DNA from: REBR01 sp033721915
GTDB lineage: Bacteria; Pseudomonadota; Gammaproteobacteria; Pseudomonadales; Oleiphilaceae
Assembly: GCA_033721915.1 (NCBI GenBank)
Contig: JAWWAC010000059.1
Span: forward strand, 1-18,278
Direction: 5' to 3'
DNA: 18,278 bases
A program made the position numbers and the translations under genes. The notes beneath the pieces were generated by a model. The model was not told the origin of the DNA. It saw only the letters and a list, made by a program, of their open reading frames with translations, and did not search any database. Within the stretch, counting starts at the first letter, position 1. Each line of letters opens with the position of its first letter. Shown in pieces: positions 8,123-15,401 of the stretch.

Positions 8123-8695
8123 ATGTTCACATCCGCCACACTGGAAATCATGGACGCCGTCGTGGGCTGGCTGCTGCAACCGGTGATTATCGGTCTGCTG
8201 GGGCTGGTGACACTGGCCCTGTGGGAAGGGGGCCTGGCCATCGGTGAGCGCAGCGGTGGTCTGCGCCGGCTGGTGGCCGCCGGCAACCCGGACGCGCTGG
8301 GCAGGCTGGCCACAAGACGCATCGACCGGGCCGACTTGATCGCCCGGGTGGGCCCCATGCTGGGCCTGATGGGCACACTGATCCCGTTGGGGCCGGGGCT
8401 GGCCGCACTGGGCCGTGGCGAACTGGATGTGCTGGCACAGGCGGTGACCGTGGCCTTTAACACCACCGTTCTCGGTCTTCTGGCGGGCATCCTGGGCTTC
8501 CTGCTGGGGCGGCTGCGCCGGCGCTGGTACGATGCGGCCATGAACGAGCTGGAAGCCCTTGGCGAAGAGGGGCTCATTAGCGCTGAGAGAGCTCTCAGCG
8601 AAGAAAAGGCCCTCAGAGAAAGCGCCAGGCGTCAGGAACAACAGGCTGACACCGGGAACCCGAAACCGGCAACAGTCACCGGGGACGCCACATGA
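8123..8695 (+). CDS. MotA/TolQ/ExbB-family proton channel protein
   Basis: This 190-residue inner-membrane protein has three predicted helices (about 16-38, 75-97 and 103-128), the ExbB/TolQ arrangement. The second helix carries RVGPMLGLMGTLIPLGPGL, the family's P-x-LGLxGT signature. The third carries AFNTTVLGLLAGILG, matching the threonine-containing helix that lines the ExbB proton path. A charged, Glu-rich C-terminal tail of about 55 residues is predicted to be cytoplasmic. The start ATG at 8123 follows a purine-rich GAGAGAACGA. The gene begins 45 bases after the CobN-like gene, and its stop overlaps the start of the DUF2149 gene. It is shorter than E. coli ExbB (244). I infer that it powers the CobN-like protein or the receptor, in partnership with the DUF2149 protein in place of ExbD. 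Confidence 0.88.
   Translation: MFTSATLEIMDAVVGWLLQPVIIGLLGLVTLALWEGGLAIGERSGGLRRLVAAGNPDALGRLATRRIDRADLIARVGPMLGLMGTLIPLGPGLAALGRGELDVLAQAVTVAFNTTVLGLLAGILGFLLGRLRRRWYDAAMNELEALGEEGLISAERALSEEKALRESARRQEQQADTGNPKPATVTGDAT
8581..8600. repeat. Perfect 20-base palindrome-like inverted repeat inside the ExbB-like gene
   Basis: CGCTGAGAG and CTCTCAGCG form a perfect 9-base inverted repeat around AG. As RNA it would give an 8-pair stem with a GAGC loop, followed by an A-rich stretch. It lies in the tail-coding part of the ExbB-like gene, about 90 bases before the DUF2149 start. No function is known. Confidence 0.6.
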
Positions 8696-8985
8696 GCATT
8701 CCCGCCTACCGCCGCAGCCGCTTCGACGACGGCGACGAGGACCCCATGGGCCCGCTGGCCAACCTGGCGGACATCATGCTGGTCTTTGCCGTGGGGCTGA
8801 TGGTGGCGCTGGCCGCCTCCCAGCGCAGCCTGGATGAAGCGCCACAGAAGACCACGGATGTCAGTTCAGGCCGGGAAATTCCGGAGCTGCCCGCCGGCGT
8901 CGGTGAGTCCGGCAGCGGCTACGAAGCCATGGGCCAGGTTTACCGGGACCCGGAAACCGGCCGAATGATCCTGGTGGGGCCGTAA
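8692..8985 (+). CDS. DUF2149 protein, ExbD-like single-pass membrane partner
   Basis: This 97-residue protein starts at ATG 8692, overlapping the previous stop as ATGA, and ends in tandem stops (TAA TAG). It has a short acidic N-terminus and one helix (about residues 22-42) reading PLANLADIMLVFAVGLMVAL, then a short periplasmic tail ending in YRDPETGRMILVGP. I recognise the pattern as DUF2149, a family found beside CobN-like and ExbB-like genes. The helix start NLADIMLV resembles the ExbD segment around its essential aspartate (IDVMLV), placing Asp27 at the equivalent site. It lacks the longer periplasmic domain of ExbD (about 141 residues). I infer it completes an ExbB/ExbD-like motor dedicated to the CobN-like protein. 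Confidence 0.8.
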   Translation: MSIPAYRRSRFDDGDEDPMGPLANLADIMLVFAVGLMVALAASQRSLDEAPQKTTDVSSGREIPELPAGVGESGSGYEAMGQVYRDPETGRMILVGP

Positions 8986-9034
8986 TAGCCCGCCTGACGG
9001 CCAAAGGCCACACAGCACAGTCATTGGAGTCACC

Positions 9035-9952
9035 ATGACGCACTTGAGACAAGCCGCAGGCAACGGTGCCTGTCTGAACAGGGCCCTGATATTGAGCCTT
9101 CTGTGTCTCTTTGCCGCTGTGGTTCAGGCCGAAGAGCGCTGCGTCACCGACGATGCCAACCGACGTGTGTGCCTGGACAAGCCGGCACAACGGATCATCC
9201 CCCTCTCCCCCGGCGCCACGGAGTTGGTCTATTCCGCCGGTGCCGGTGACCGGGTGATCGCCGGTGTCAGCTACAGCGACTACCCCCCCGAGGCGAAAGA
9301 ACTGCCCAGTGTGGGCAGCCACACCCGTCTGGACATGGAAAAACTGCTGAGCCTCAGGCCCGACCTGCTGATTGTCTGGGCCACCGGCAACCCCCGTGAG
9401 CAAACCGACCGGCTGGAGGAACTGGGACTGACCCTGTACTTCACCGAGGCTACGAACTTCGAACAGATCGCCAGCAACATCGAGCGCCTGTCCGAGCTGT
9501 CCGGCACCCAGGGGGAAGGGCACGGGGAGGCTCAACGCTTCCGTGAGGGCATCGACACGCTGCGCCGTCAATACCGCGACGCCGACACGGTGCCGGTGTT
9601 CTACCAGGTCTGGGACGAGCCGCTGATGACCATCAACCGTGAGCACTTTATCCACGAAGTCATCACCCTGTGCCGGGGAGACAACGTGTTCGCGGATCTC
9701 TCCCGCCGTGTGCCCCGCATCGGTAAGGAATCGGTGCTGGAGGCGGACCCGGAGGCCATCGTGGCCGGTGGCATGGGGGAGGAGAACCGTGACTGGCTGG
9801 AGGACTGGAAAGCCTTCAGCAACCTCACCGCCGTCAAGCGGGACAACCTGTTCTTTGTGCCTCCCTCCCTGATACAGCGTCCCACCACCCGGCTCCTGAA
9901 AGGAGCCAGGGCTCTTTGCCAGCATCTGGAGACGGCCCGTGAGCGTCGCTGA
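9035..9952 (+). CDS. btuF: Periplasmic cobalamin-binding protein of the B12 ABC importer
   Basis: This 305-residue helical-backbone substrate-binding protein carries corrinoid from the receptor to the BtuCD importer. An N-terminal signal (hydrophobic core ALILSLLCLFAAVVQA) precedes the mature domain. Features shared with E. coli BtuF include IIPLSPGATELVYSAGAG, GVSYSDYPPEA, LSLRPDLLIVWATGNPREQ, LGLTLYFTEATNFEQIA, and HEVITLCRGDNVFADL in the second lobe. Two cysteines (RC and VC, 11 residues apart) near the mature N-terminus may form a disulfide. They lie outside a normal lipobox, so I do not call it a lipoprotein. The start ATG 9035 is supported by TTGGAG nine bases upstream. Its end overlaps btuC by 14 bases, implying translational coupling. 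Confidence 0.9.
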   Translation: MTHLRQAAGNGACLNRALILSLLCLFAAVVQAEERCVTDDANRRVCLDKPAQRIIPLSPGATELVYSAGAGDRVIAGVSYSDYPPEAKELPSVGSHTRLDMEKLLSLRPDLLIVWATGNPREQTDRLEELGLTLYFTEATNFEQIASNIERLSELSGTQGEGHGEAQRFREGIDTLRRQYRDADTVPVFYQVWDEPLMTINREHFIHEVITLCRGDNVFADLSRRVPRIGKESVLEADPEAIVAGGMGEENRDWLEDWKAFSNLTAVKRDNLFFVPPSLIQRPTTRLLKGARALCQHLETARERR

Positions 9953-10961
9953 ATCACAGAGCCGCAGCACCACCCTGACCCCCCGGATCAGCGTGCTGCG
10001 ACAGTTCCTGCCGCTGCTGGTACTGGCGGCACTGGCCCTGCTGTCCATGCTGCTGGCGGTGGCCATCGGCAGTGTGTCCATTCCCATCATGGAGGTACTG
10101 GCAGTGGTGCAGGGCGAGGGCACCCCACTGCACCAGACACTGATCTTTGAGCTGCGTGCCCCCCGTGCCCTGGCGGCCTTTGCCGTGGGCGGGCTGCTGG
10201 CGGTGGCGGGGGCGCTGATGCAGATACTGCTGCGCAACCCACTGGCGGACCCCTATGTACTGGGCGTCTCCGGCGGTGCCGCCGTGGGGGCACTGATGGC
10301 CATGCTGGCCGGTCTCGGCGCCGCCGTGATTTCCGGCTCCGCCTTTGCCGGGGCCCTGCTGTCCACCTTCCTGGTGTTCGGCCTGGCCCATGGCAGCGGC
10401 AGCTGGACCGCCTCACGGCTGCTGCTGACCGGCGTGGTGGTGGCTTCCGGCTGGGGGGCGCTGATCACACTGATGCTGGCCACCGGCCCCGCCGACAAGC
10501 TCCCCGGCATGCTCTACTGGCTGATGGGGGACCTGACCTATGCCCGCAGCCCCTGGCCGGCGGTGGTGGCCCTGGTGCTGGTCTGCCTGCTTGTGGTGCC
10601 GCTGGGGCGCAGCCTCAACGTGCTGGCCCGTGGCCCACTGCAGGCCGCTGCACTGGGGGTCTCGGTGAAACCACTGGAGTGGTCCATCTACGTGGTGGCC
10701 AGCCTGCTCACCGCCATGGCCGTGACCACCGCCGGCAGCATCGGCTTCGTGGGGCTGGTGGTGCCCCATATGCTGCGACTGCTGCTGGGCAACGACCAGC
10801 GGCTGATCCTGCCCGCCTGTGCCCTGGGGGGCGGCATACTGCTCACACTGGCGGACACACTGGCGCGCATACTGATCGCCCCGGAGCAGCTGCCGGTGGG
10901 TGTGATTACCGCCCTGCTGGGTGTGCCCACCTTTCTCTACCTGCTGTACCGGAGCCGCTGA
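9939..10961 (+). CDS. btuC: Vitamin B12 ABC transporter permease
   Basis: This 340-residue protein of the FecCD/BtuC permease family is predicted to cross the inner membrane about ten times and to form the B12 pathway as a dimer. Supporting segments are FELRAPRALAAFAVGGLLAVAGALMQ, RNPLADPYVLGVSGGA, LLLTGVVVASGWGAL, ALGVSVKPLEW and GSIGFVGLVVPHMLRLLLG; the last contains the cytoplasmic coupling region typical of the family. The GTG start at 9939 lies inside the end of btuF, and the stop (TGA, 9959-9961 plus 1000) shares its last base with the btuD ATG, so translation of btuF, btuC and btuD is probably coupled. Substrate is inferred from the BtuF neighbour and the riboswitch; the family also includes siderophore and heme permeases. 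Confidence 0.9.
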   Translation: MSVAESQSRSTTLTPRISVLRQFLPLLVLAALALLSMLLAVAIGSVSIPIMEVLAVVQGEGTPLHQTLIFELRAPRALAAFAVGGLLAVAGALMQILLRNPLADPYVLGVSGGAAVGALMAMLAGLGAAVISGSAFAGALLSTFLVFGLAHGSGSWTASRLLLTGVVVASGWGALITLMLATGPADKLPGMLYWLMGDLTYARSPWPAVVALVLVCLLVVPLGRSLNVLARGPLQAAALGVSVKPLEWSIYVVASLLTAMAVTTAGSIGFVGLVVPHMLRLLLGNDQRLILPACALGGGILLTLADTLARILIAPEQLPVGVITALLGVPTFLYLLYRSR

Positions 10962-11722
10962 TGCTGAGCACCCGTGATCTGGTCATTGATATCCCCGACC
11001 GGCCCGACGGCGAGCCACTGACCCTGTCCGTGGCGCCGGGGCAGATCTGGGGCGTTCTGGGCCCCAACGGTGCCGGCAAGACCACGCTACTGCACACACT
11101 GGCGGGGTTGCGTGCCCCCCGTTCGGGGCAGGTGCTGCTGGGGGAGACGCCACTGCCGCAACTCAGGCGCCGTGAAGTGGCCCGGCAGCTGGGCGTGGTC
11201 TTCCAGGAGCGCCAGGACGGCTTCCCCGCCACGGTGCTGGAAACCGCACTGATCGGCCGCCACCCCTATCTGTCCCCCTGGCAGATGGAGCGGGCCGAGG
11301 ACCTGCTCCAGGCGCGCCAGTCACTGGAACGGCTGGACCTGGGCCACCTGAGCGAGCGCCAGGTGGAGACCCTCTCAGGTGGCGAACGCCAGCGTGTGGC
11401 GCTGGCCACGGCACTGACCCAGAACCCGTCGGTGTGGCTGGCGGACGAGCCCACCAACCACCTGGACCTGCACCACCAGGTGGCCGTCATGAAACTGCTG
11501 GCGGAACAGGCCGCCGATGGCCGCTCTGTCTTCCTGTGCCTCCACGACCTGAACCTGGCGGCCCGCTGGTGCACGCACCTGTTACTGCTGTATCCCGACG
11601 GTCAGGCCTGCTGGGGGCCGGCACAGACGCAACTGGTGCCGGAGGCACTGGAACAACTCTATGACCAGCCGCTGATGTCCGCGGACATGCACGGCACCCG
11701 GGTCTTTGTACCCGCCGGATAA
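10961..11722 (+). CDS. btuD: Vitamin B12 ABC transporter ATP-binding protein
   Basis: This 253-residue cytoplasmic ATPase powers BtuC. All nucleotide-binding motifs are intact: Walker A GPNGAGKTT with Lys40, signature LSGGERQRVALA, Walker B VWLADEPTNHLDL with the D-loop, and the H-loop histidine in CLHDLNLA. The Q-loop glutamine is in VVFQERQDG. The ATG at 10961 overlaps the btuC stop by one base (TGATG) and is where the family alignment begins. A longer in-frame extension to 10679 has no family similarity and lies within btuC coding sequence, so I reject it. The gene is followed nine bases later by cobB. Confidence 0.92.
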   Translation: MLSTRDLVIDIPDRPDGEPLTLSVAPGQIWGVLGPNGAGKTTLLHTLAGLRAPRSGQVLLGETPLPQLRRREVARQLGVVFQERQDGFPATVLETALIGRHPYLSPWQMERAEDLLQARQSLERLDLGHLSERQVETLSGGERQRVALATALTQNPSVWLADEPTNHLDLHHQVAVMKLLAEQAADGRSVFLCLHDLNLAARWCTHLLLLYPDGQACWGPAQTQLVPEALEQLYDQPLMSADMHGTRVFVPAG

Positions 11723-11731
11723 GGACACTGT

Positions 11732-13060
11732 ATGAGCACTGACACCATCACCGGCACGACCGCCGCCGCCCTGATCTGCGCCCCCGGCTCCGGCCATGGC
11801 AAATCCATGGTCACCGCCGCCATGGCGCGGCTGCACCGCAACGAGGGCCGCACGGTGCGGGTCTTCAAGCACGGCCCGGACTACCTGGACCCCATGGTGC
11901 TGGAGGTGGCCAGCGGCGCCCCGGTGTACCAGGTGCACGGCTGGATGACCGGCGACGAGGAGATCCGCTGGCGCCTGGCCGAGGCCGCCCGGGACGTGGA
12001 CCTGGTGCTGGTGGAGGGCTCCATGGGCCTGTTTGACGGCGACCCCTGCAGCGCCGACCTGGCGGTGAGTTGCGGCATCCCGGCACTGCCGGTGATGGAC
12101 GCCCGTGCCATGGGCCAGACCTTCGGCGCACTGGCACTGGGGCTGGCCCGTTACCGGGAGGACGTCACCATCCACGAGGTGATCGCCAACCGGGTGGGCA
12201 GCGCCTACCACGCTAAGCTGGTGGGTGAGAGCCTGCCGGAAGGCATCCGCCTGCTGGGGACCATTCCCCGCAGCGAGTCCTTCGCCATACCGGACCGCCA
12301 CCTGGGGCTGGTGCAGGCCAGCGAGCTGCCGGATCTGGACGCCTCACTGGACGCCGCCGCCCAGGTGCTGAAAGACGCCGGACTGGACCGGCTGCCGGCA
12401 CAGGTCACCTTAAGCGCACCGGCCCCCAAGGCACCGCCCCGTCGGCTGGAAGGACGCCGCATTGCCATTGCCCGTGATAACGCCTTTTCCTTTGTCTACC
12501 GGGCCAACCTGGAGCTGCTGGAAGCCATGGGGGCACAGCTGCATTTCTTCTCGCCACTGGCGGACGAGGCCCTGCCGGAGGCGGACGCCCTCTGGCTGCC
12601 CGGTGGCTACCCGGAGCTCCACGGCGCCACACTGGCGGCCAACACCACCATGGCCCGGTCCATCCGGGATCACCACAGTGCCGGCAAACCCATTCTGGCC
12701 GAGTGCGGCGGACTGATGGCCTGTGTGGACAGCCTGGTGGACAAGGAGGGGGAGGAGCACGCCATGTTCGGCCTGATGCCCGGACAGGCCCGCATGGCCG
12801 GCAAGCTCAAGGGTCTGGGCATGCAGGCCATGGCGGGTACCGGCAACAGCGCCCACGAGGAACTGCGTGGTCACGCCTACCACCACTCGGAGCTGGTCAC
12901 GGATCTGTCACCGGCGACCCGTGCCCGCAAGCTGCGTGGCACCGAAGGGGAGGCCCTCTACCGCCAGGGCAGCCTCACCGCCAGTTACTTTCACGGTTAT
13001 TTTCCCTCGGCCCCACAGCTGGTGGCTGACCTGTTCAACGGAGGATTGTCCCATGCGTGA
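11732..13060 (+). CDS. cobB: Cobyrinate a,c-diamide synthase (CobB/CbiA)
   Basis: This 442-residue glutamine-dependent enzyme amidates the a and c acetate side chains of (hydrogeno)byrinate, using ATP. The N-terminal dethiobiotin-synthetase-like domain has the P-loop CAPGSGHGKS (16-25), FKHGPDYLDP and VEGSMGLFDG. The C-terminal class I glutaminase-like domain has LPGGYPELH, catalytic Cys325 in AECGGLMA, and His421 in SYFHGYFPS. Length is typical and no key residue is missing. The ATG at 11732 follows AAGGAC. The last eight bases overlap cobO. In the aerobic pathway its product is the substrate of the cytosolic CobNST cobaltochelatase, which makes its presence in an operon with an exported CobN homologue noteworthy. 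Confidence 0.93.
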   Translation: MSTDTITGTTAAALICAPGSGHGKSMVTAAMARLHRNEGRTVRVFKHGPDYLDPMVLEVASGAPVYQVHGWMTGDEEIRWRLAEAARDVDLVLVEGSMGLFDGDPCSADLAVSCGIPALPVMDARAMGQTFGALALGLARYREDVTIHEVIANRVGSAYHAKLVGESLPEGIRLLGTIPRSESFAIPDRHLGLVQASELPDLDASLDAAAQVLKDAGLDRLPAQVTLSAPAPKAPPRRLEGRRIAIARDNAFSFVYRANLELLEAMGAQLHFFSPLADEALPEADALWLPGGYPELHGATLAANTTMARSIRDHHSAGKPILAECGGLMACVDSLVDKEGEEHAMFGLMPGQARMAGKLKGLGMQAMAGTGNSAHEELRGHAYHHSELVTDLSPATRARKLRGTEGEALYRQGSLTASYFHGYFPSAPQLVADLFNGGLSHA

Positions 13061-13664
13061 GAACGCCAAAAACCCGGAACGCCACGCCAGGCGCATGGCC
13101 GCCAAACAGAAAATCATGCAGGAGCGCATCGCCCGGGCCCAGAAAGAGCAGGGGGTGCTGCTGGTGCTCACCGGCCCCGGCAAGGGCAAAAGCAGCTCCG
13201 GCTTCGGCATGGTGGCCCGTTCACTGGGCCACGGCATGAAGGTGGGGGTGGTGCAGTTTATCAAGGGCAAGTTCAGCACCGGTGAAGAGGCCTTCTTCCG
13301 GGACCAGCCCAACGTGGCCTACCACGTCATGGGCCAGGGCTACACCTGGGACACACAGGACCGGCAGCAGGACGAAGCCGCCGCCCGCAGCGCCTGGGCC
13401 ATTGTGAAAAAGATGCTGGCGGACGAGAGCATCCAGCTGATCCTGCTGGACGAGCTGAACATCGCGCTGCGCCACGAGTACCTGGATCTGGACGAGGTGC
13501 TGGACGACCTGCAGTCCCGCCCGGAGATGCAGCATGTGGTGGTCACCGGGCGCTACGCGCCGCAACAGCTGATTGACCTGGCGGACACGGTGACGGAAAT
13601 GAAAGTGGTCAAGCACGCCTTCAAGGACCAGGGCATCAAGGCCCAGCCCGGTGTGGAGCTGTGA
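13053..13664 (+). CDS. cobO: Cob(I)yrinic acid a,c-diamide adenosyltransferase
   Basis: This 203-residue CobA/CobO-type enzyme transfers the 5'-deoxyadenosyl group of ATP to the cobalt of cob(I)alamin or its precursors, in de novo synthesis and in salvage. It shows the basic N-terminal helix (NPERHARRMAAKQKIMQERI), the unusual P-loop TGPGKGKSSSG with the family's serine run, VGVVQFIKG, ILLDELNIALR, VVVTGRYAPQQLIDLADTVTEM and the C-terminal KHAFKDQGIKAQPGVE. The ATG at 13053 has a good GGAGGAT ribosome-binding site inside cobB and overlaps its end by eight bases. As the last gene of the operon it fits conversion of imported corrinoid to the coenzyme form, the form that the riboswitch typically senses. 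Confidence 0.95.
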   Translation: MRENAKNPERHARRMAAKQKIMQERIARAQKEQGVLLVLTGPGKGKSSSGFGMVARSLGHGMKVGVVQFIKGKFSTGEEAFFRDQPNVAYHVMGQGYTWDTQDRQQDEAAARSAWAIVKKMLADESIQLILLDELNIALRHEYLDLDEVLDDLQSRPEMQHVVVTGRYAPQQLIDLADTVTEMKVVKHAFKDQGIKAQPGVEL

Positions 13665-14003
13665 CAGCCGATCGCTCTGTCACCTGGCCGTTGTCCAGAA
13701 GTCAAACCATGAACCGCGTTACAGAGCAAGGCTGTCCATCGGTAGAAAAGCGCTTTGAGCCTGTTTTTACCCTCACACCTCTGGAAACGGAAAGAGGTTG
13801 AGGCAGAGGCATCCCTGTGACGGTTTAAAGATGGTCGGATGGAGTCCAGAGGTGAGCACCATATCAGGCCGGTGAAGATAGCCAGTCAGTTAAGGGAGGG
13901 GGTGCAATAGAATTTTTAACCTGCTTGGTGAAGCATTAAAGCTCAAGAACTGTCTGATGCTTTCGTTTACAGGAGCGTAACGGGCATCGCGTTTCGACGG
14001 GTG
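13665..14003. other. Gene-free stretch between the convergent operons
   Basis: About 340 bases, visibly more AT-rich than its surroundings, with no recognisable protein, tRNA or other RNA family. It contains a GTGACAG/CTGTCAC stem at 13661-13683 that begins at the cobO stop region but lacks a U-tract. It also contains a 10-base inverted repeat, CACCTCTGGA (13776-13785) with TCCAGAGGTG (13845-13854), and a loose AAGCAT/ATGCTT pair around 13932-13970. A 30-codon frame at 13709-13801 has no support as a gene. It will be transcribed as the 3' tail of the btu operon if the terminator at 14026 is the first one used. Confidence 0.5.
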
Positions 14004-15395
14004 TCAGCTACGCTTCTTCGAGGGGGCCCCCGAATGGGGGCTTTTCTGGAGAGAGTGGATTAAAGAGGGGCGCCACAGCAGTGCCACCCAGGCGGCGATG
14101 ATCAGCAGTGTCAGTGCGGTCCAGGCGATGATGACGTTTCTGACGCCGGTGGCCAGTTCGGGCAGCTGCTGGATGCCGTCCACTTCCGGGCCGTAGACGT
14201 TTCTGGCCTGGTCGAATCCGGAGATGACGGTGCCGGCCAGTATCAGAAGTGTCACCAGCAGTGCCGCCACGGTACCGGGCCAGTGGTGGCGCCGGTGGCT
14301 GCCGGCGCTGCGGGCCAGGCGGTGGGCGTGGAGCCAGGTGCCGCTGAGTATGACGCCGCAGAGAATCAGCCCGAAAACCGCCCAGATGGCCTTGCTCCAG
14401 AGTCCGCCGAAGTCACCGAAGTGCAGTGGATCCGCCGTATGGGACCAGCGCCAGTAGAGGGGCAGTTCCACGGCGTCCTTGCGGTACAGAACCTCGCCGC
14501 TGTGGCTGTCCAGATAGAGCTGGTTGCCACGGTCACGCACCAGAACGGCGCCCGCCTGTCCCTCCATCCGATGGATGCCGTTGTCGTTGCGTGCGGGGTT
14601 GATCTGGCGGACCTGGAACCCGGGCCACAGTGTGCGGGCCCGTTCCACGGCCGCATCCAGTGTGATTGGACGAGCCTCCGGCCCGTGTTCCGGCGGGTCT
14701 ATGGAATGGACTGCGGTCTGTCCGGTGCCCACGTAGCTGAACTTGCCATCCCCCACATCGAGACGGGCGATTTCGATCAGATACCAGGTGCCGGTCAGTC
14801 CCATGATCAGCGCCAGCCACAGGCTCCAGAGCCCGGCCAGCTTGTGCAGCTCACTCCACAGGGTCCGCCCGGTGCCCCCCTTGAAACTGAAAAATCGCCG
14901 CCACCAGCGCTTGTAGAAAAACAGCGCCGCCGTCAGCGAGACCAGAAGGGTGATGCCCAGTGCGGTGACCAGGTAGATCCCGAAGCCCCCCAGTCCGAAC
15001 AGATTCATATGGAAGTTGCGGAAGAACCGCTGCACGTCCATGTAGCTGTAGACACCCTGTATCTCCGCCGTTTCCGGGTGGATATACAGTTGTCTCAATA
15101 TCTGGTCCGGCTGGTTGACCACGGCGTTGGCGGCAAAGCCGGAGTAGAGGGGCTGTTTCAGCCACAGCACCTCCCCGTCCGGGGCAAACCGTTCCACCGC
15201 CTCCGCCCAGTCACCCCAGGGGGCCTGTTCCGCCTGGTACGGCTGGCTCAGTGACACCCGGGCCTCGGGTGTCACCAGCCAGTCGATTTCCTGGGACAGC
15301 ACCGCGAAGGTGCCGCTCCAGCACACCAGGAACAGCATCAGGCCGGTGATGACACCGGTGAAGCTGTGGATGCGGAACCAGTGACGGGGACGCAT
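14004..15395 (-). CDS. PepSY-domain inner-membrane protein, putative ferric-siderophore reductase (FoxB/PiuB-like)
   Basis: This 463-residue membrane protein of the PepSY-associated TM helix family has about six helices, roughly at 13-35, 139-161, 187-208, 330-350, 373-394 and 424-446. Two periplasmic PepSY-like parts are visible; the second contains DAAVERARTLWPGFQVRQINPA and LYLDSHSGEVLYRKD. Conserved histidines that could bind heme are in RFFRNFHMNLFG, SELHKLAGLWS and WSHTADPLHFGDFGG. Members such as FoxB and PiuB help release iron from siderophores after uptake, probably by reduction. Its ATG is six bases after the receptor stop, so the two are surely co-transcribed. The 3' end overlaps the terminator of the opposing operon, and the basic tail SKKRS is encoded there. 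Substrate specificity cannot be read. Confidence 0.82.
   Translation of the reverse strand: MRPRHWFRIHSFTGVITGLMLFLVCWSGTFAVLSQEIDWLVTPEARVSLSQPYQAEQAPWGDWAEAVERFAPDGEVLWLKQPLYSGFAANAVVNQPDQILRQLYIHPETAEIQGVYSYMDVQRFFRNFHMNLFGLGGFGIYLVTALGITLLVSLTAALFFYKRWWRRFFSFKGGTGRTLWSELHKLAGLWSLWLALIMGLTGTWYLIEIARLDVGDGKFSYVGTGQTAVHSIDPPEHGPEARPITLDAAVERARTLWPGFQVRQINPARNDNGIHRMEGQAGAVLVRDRGNQLYLDSHSGEVLYRKDAVELPLYWRWSHTADPLHFGDFGGLWSKAIWAVFGLILCGVILSGTWLHAHRLARSAGSHRRHHWPGTVAALLVTLLILAGTVISGFDQARNVYGPEVDGIQQLPELATGVRNVIIAWTALTLLIIAAWVALLWRPSLIHSLQKSPHSGAPSKKRS
14026..14045 (+). terminator. Intrinsic terminator of the btu/cob operon, inside the convergent gene's 3' end
   Basis: GCCCCC, loop GAAT, GGGGGC, then TTTT: a perfect six-pair GC stem with a tetraloop and a short U-tract when read on the + strand. 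On the - strand the stem is followed by CCCCT, so it would not terminate the opposing gene. It overlaps the last codons of the PepSY gene, about 360 bases after cobO. Confidence 0.65.
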
Positions 15396-15401
15396 CGCGG
15401 A

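Noticed and set aside
7702..8641. - strand frames across the end of the CobN-like gene and the ExbB-like gene
   Set aside because: Low-complexity Ser/Arg/Pro or Gln/Ala composition, and both + strand genes have clear family signatures.
10679..10960. N-terminal extension of the ABC ATPase frame
   Set aside because: It overlaps the btuC coding sequence in another frame and has no ABC similarity; the TGATG junction at 10961 is the natural start.
13661..13683. GTGACAG/CTGTCAC hairpin at the cobO stop as the operon terminator
   Set aside because: Seven pairs with a nine-base loop and no U-tract after it. A processing or pausing role is possible, but it does not meet intrinsic terminator criteria.
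13709..13801. 30-codon open frame in the gene-free stretch
   Set aside because: No ribosome-binding site, no recognisable family, and length expected by chance.
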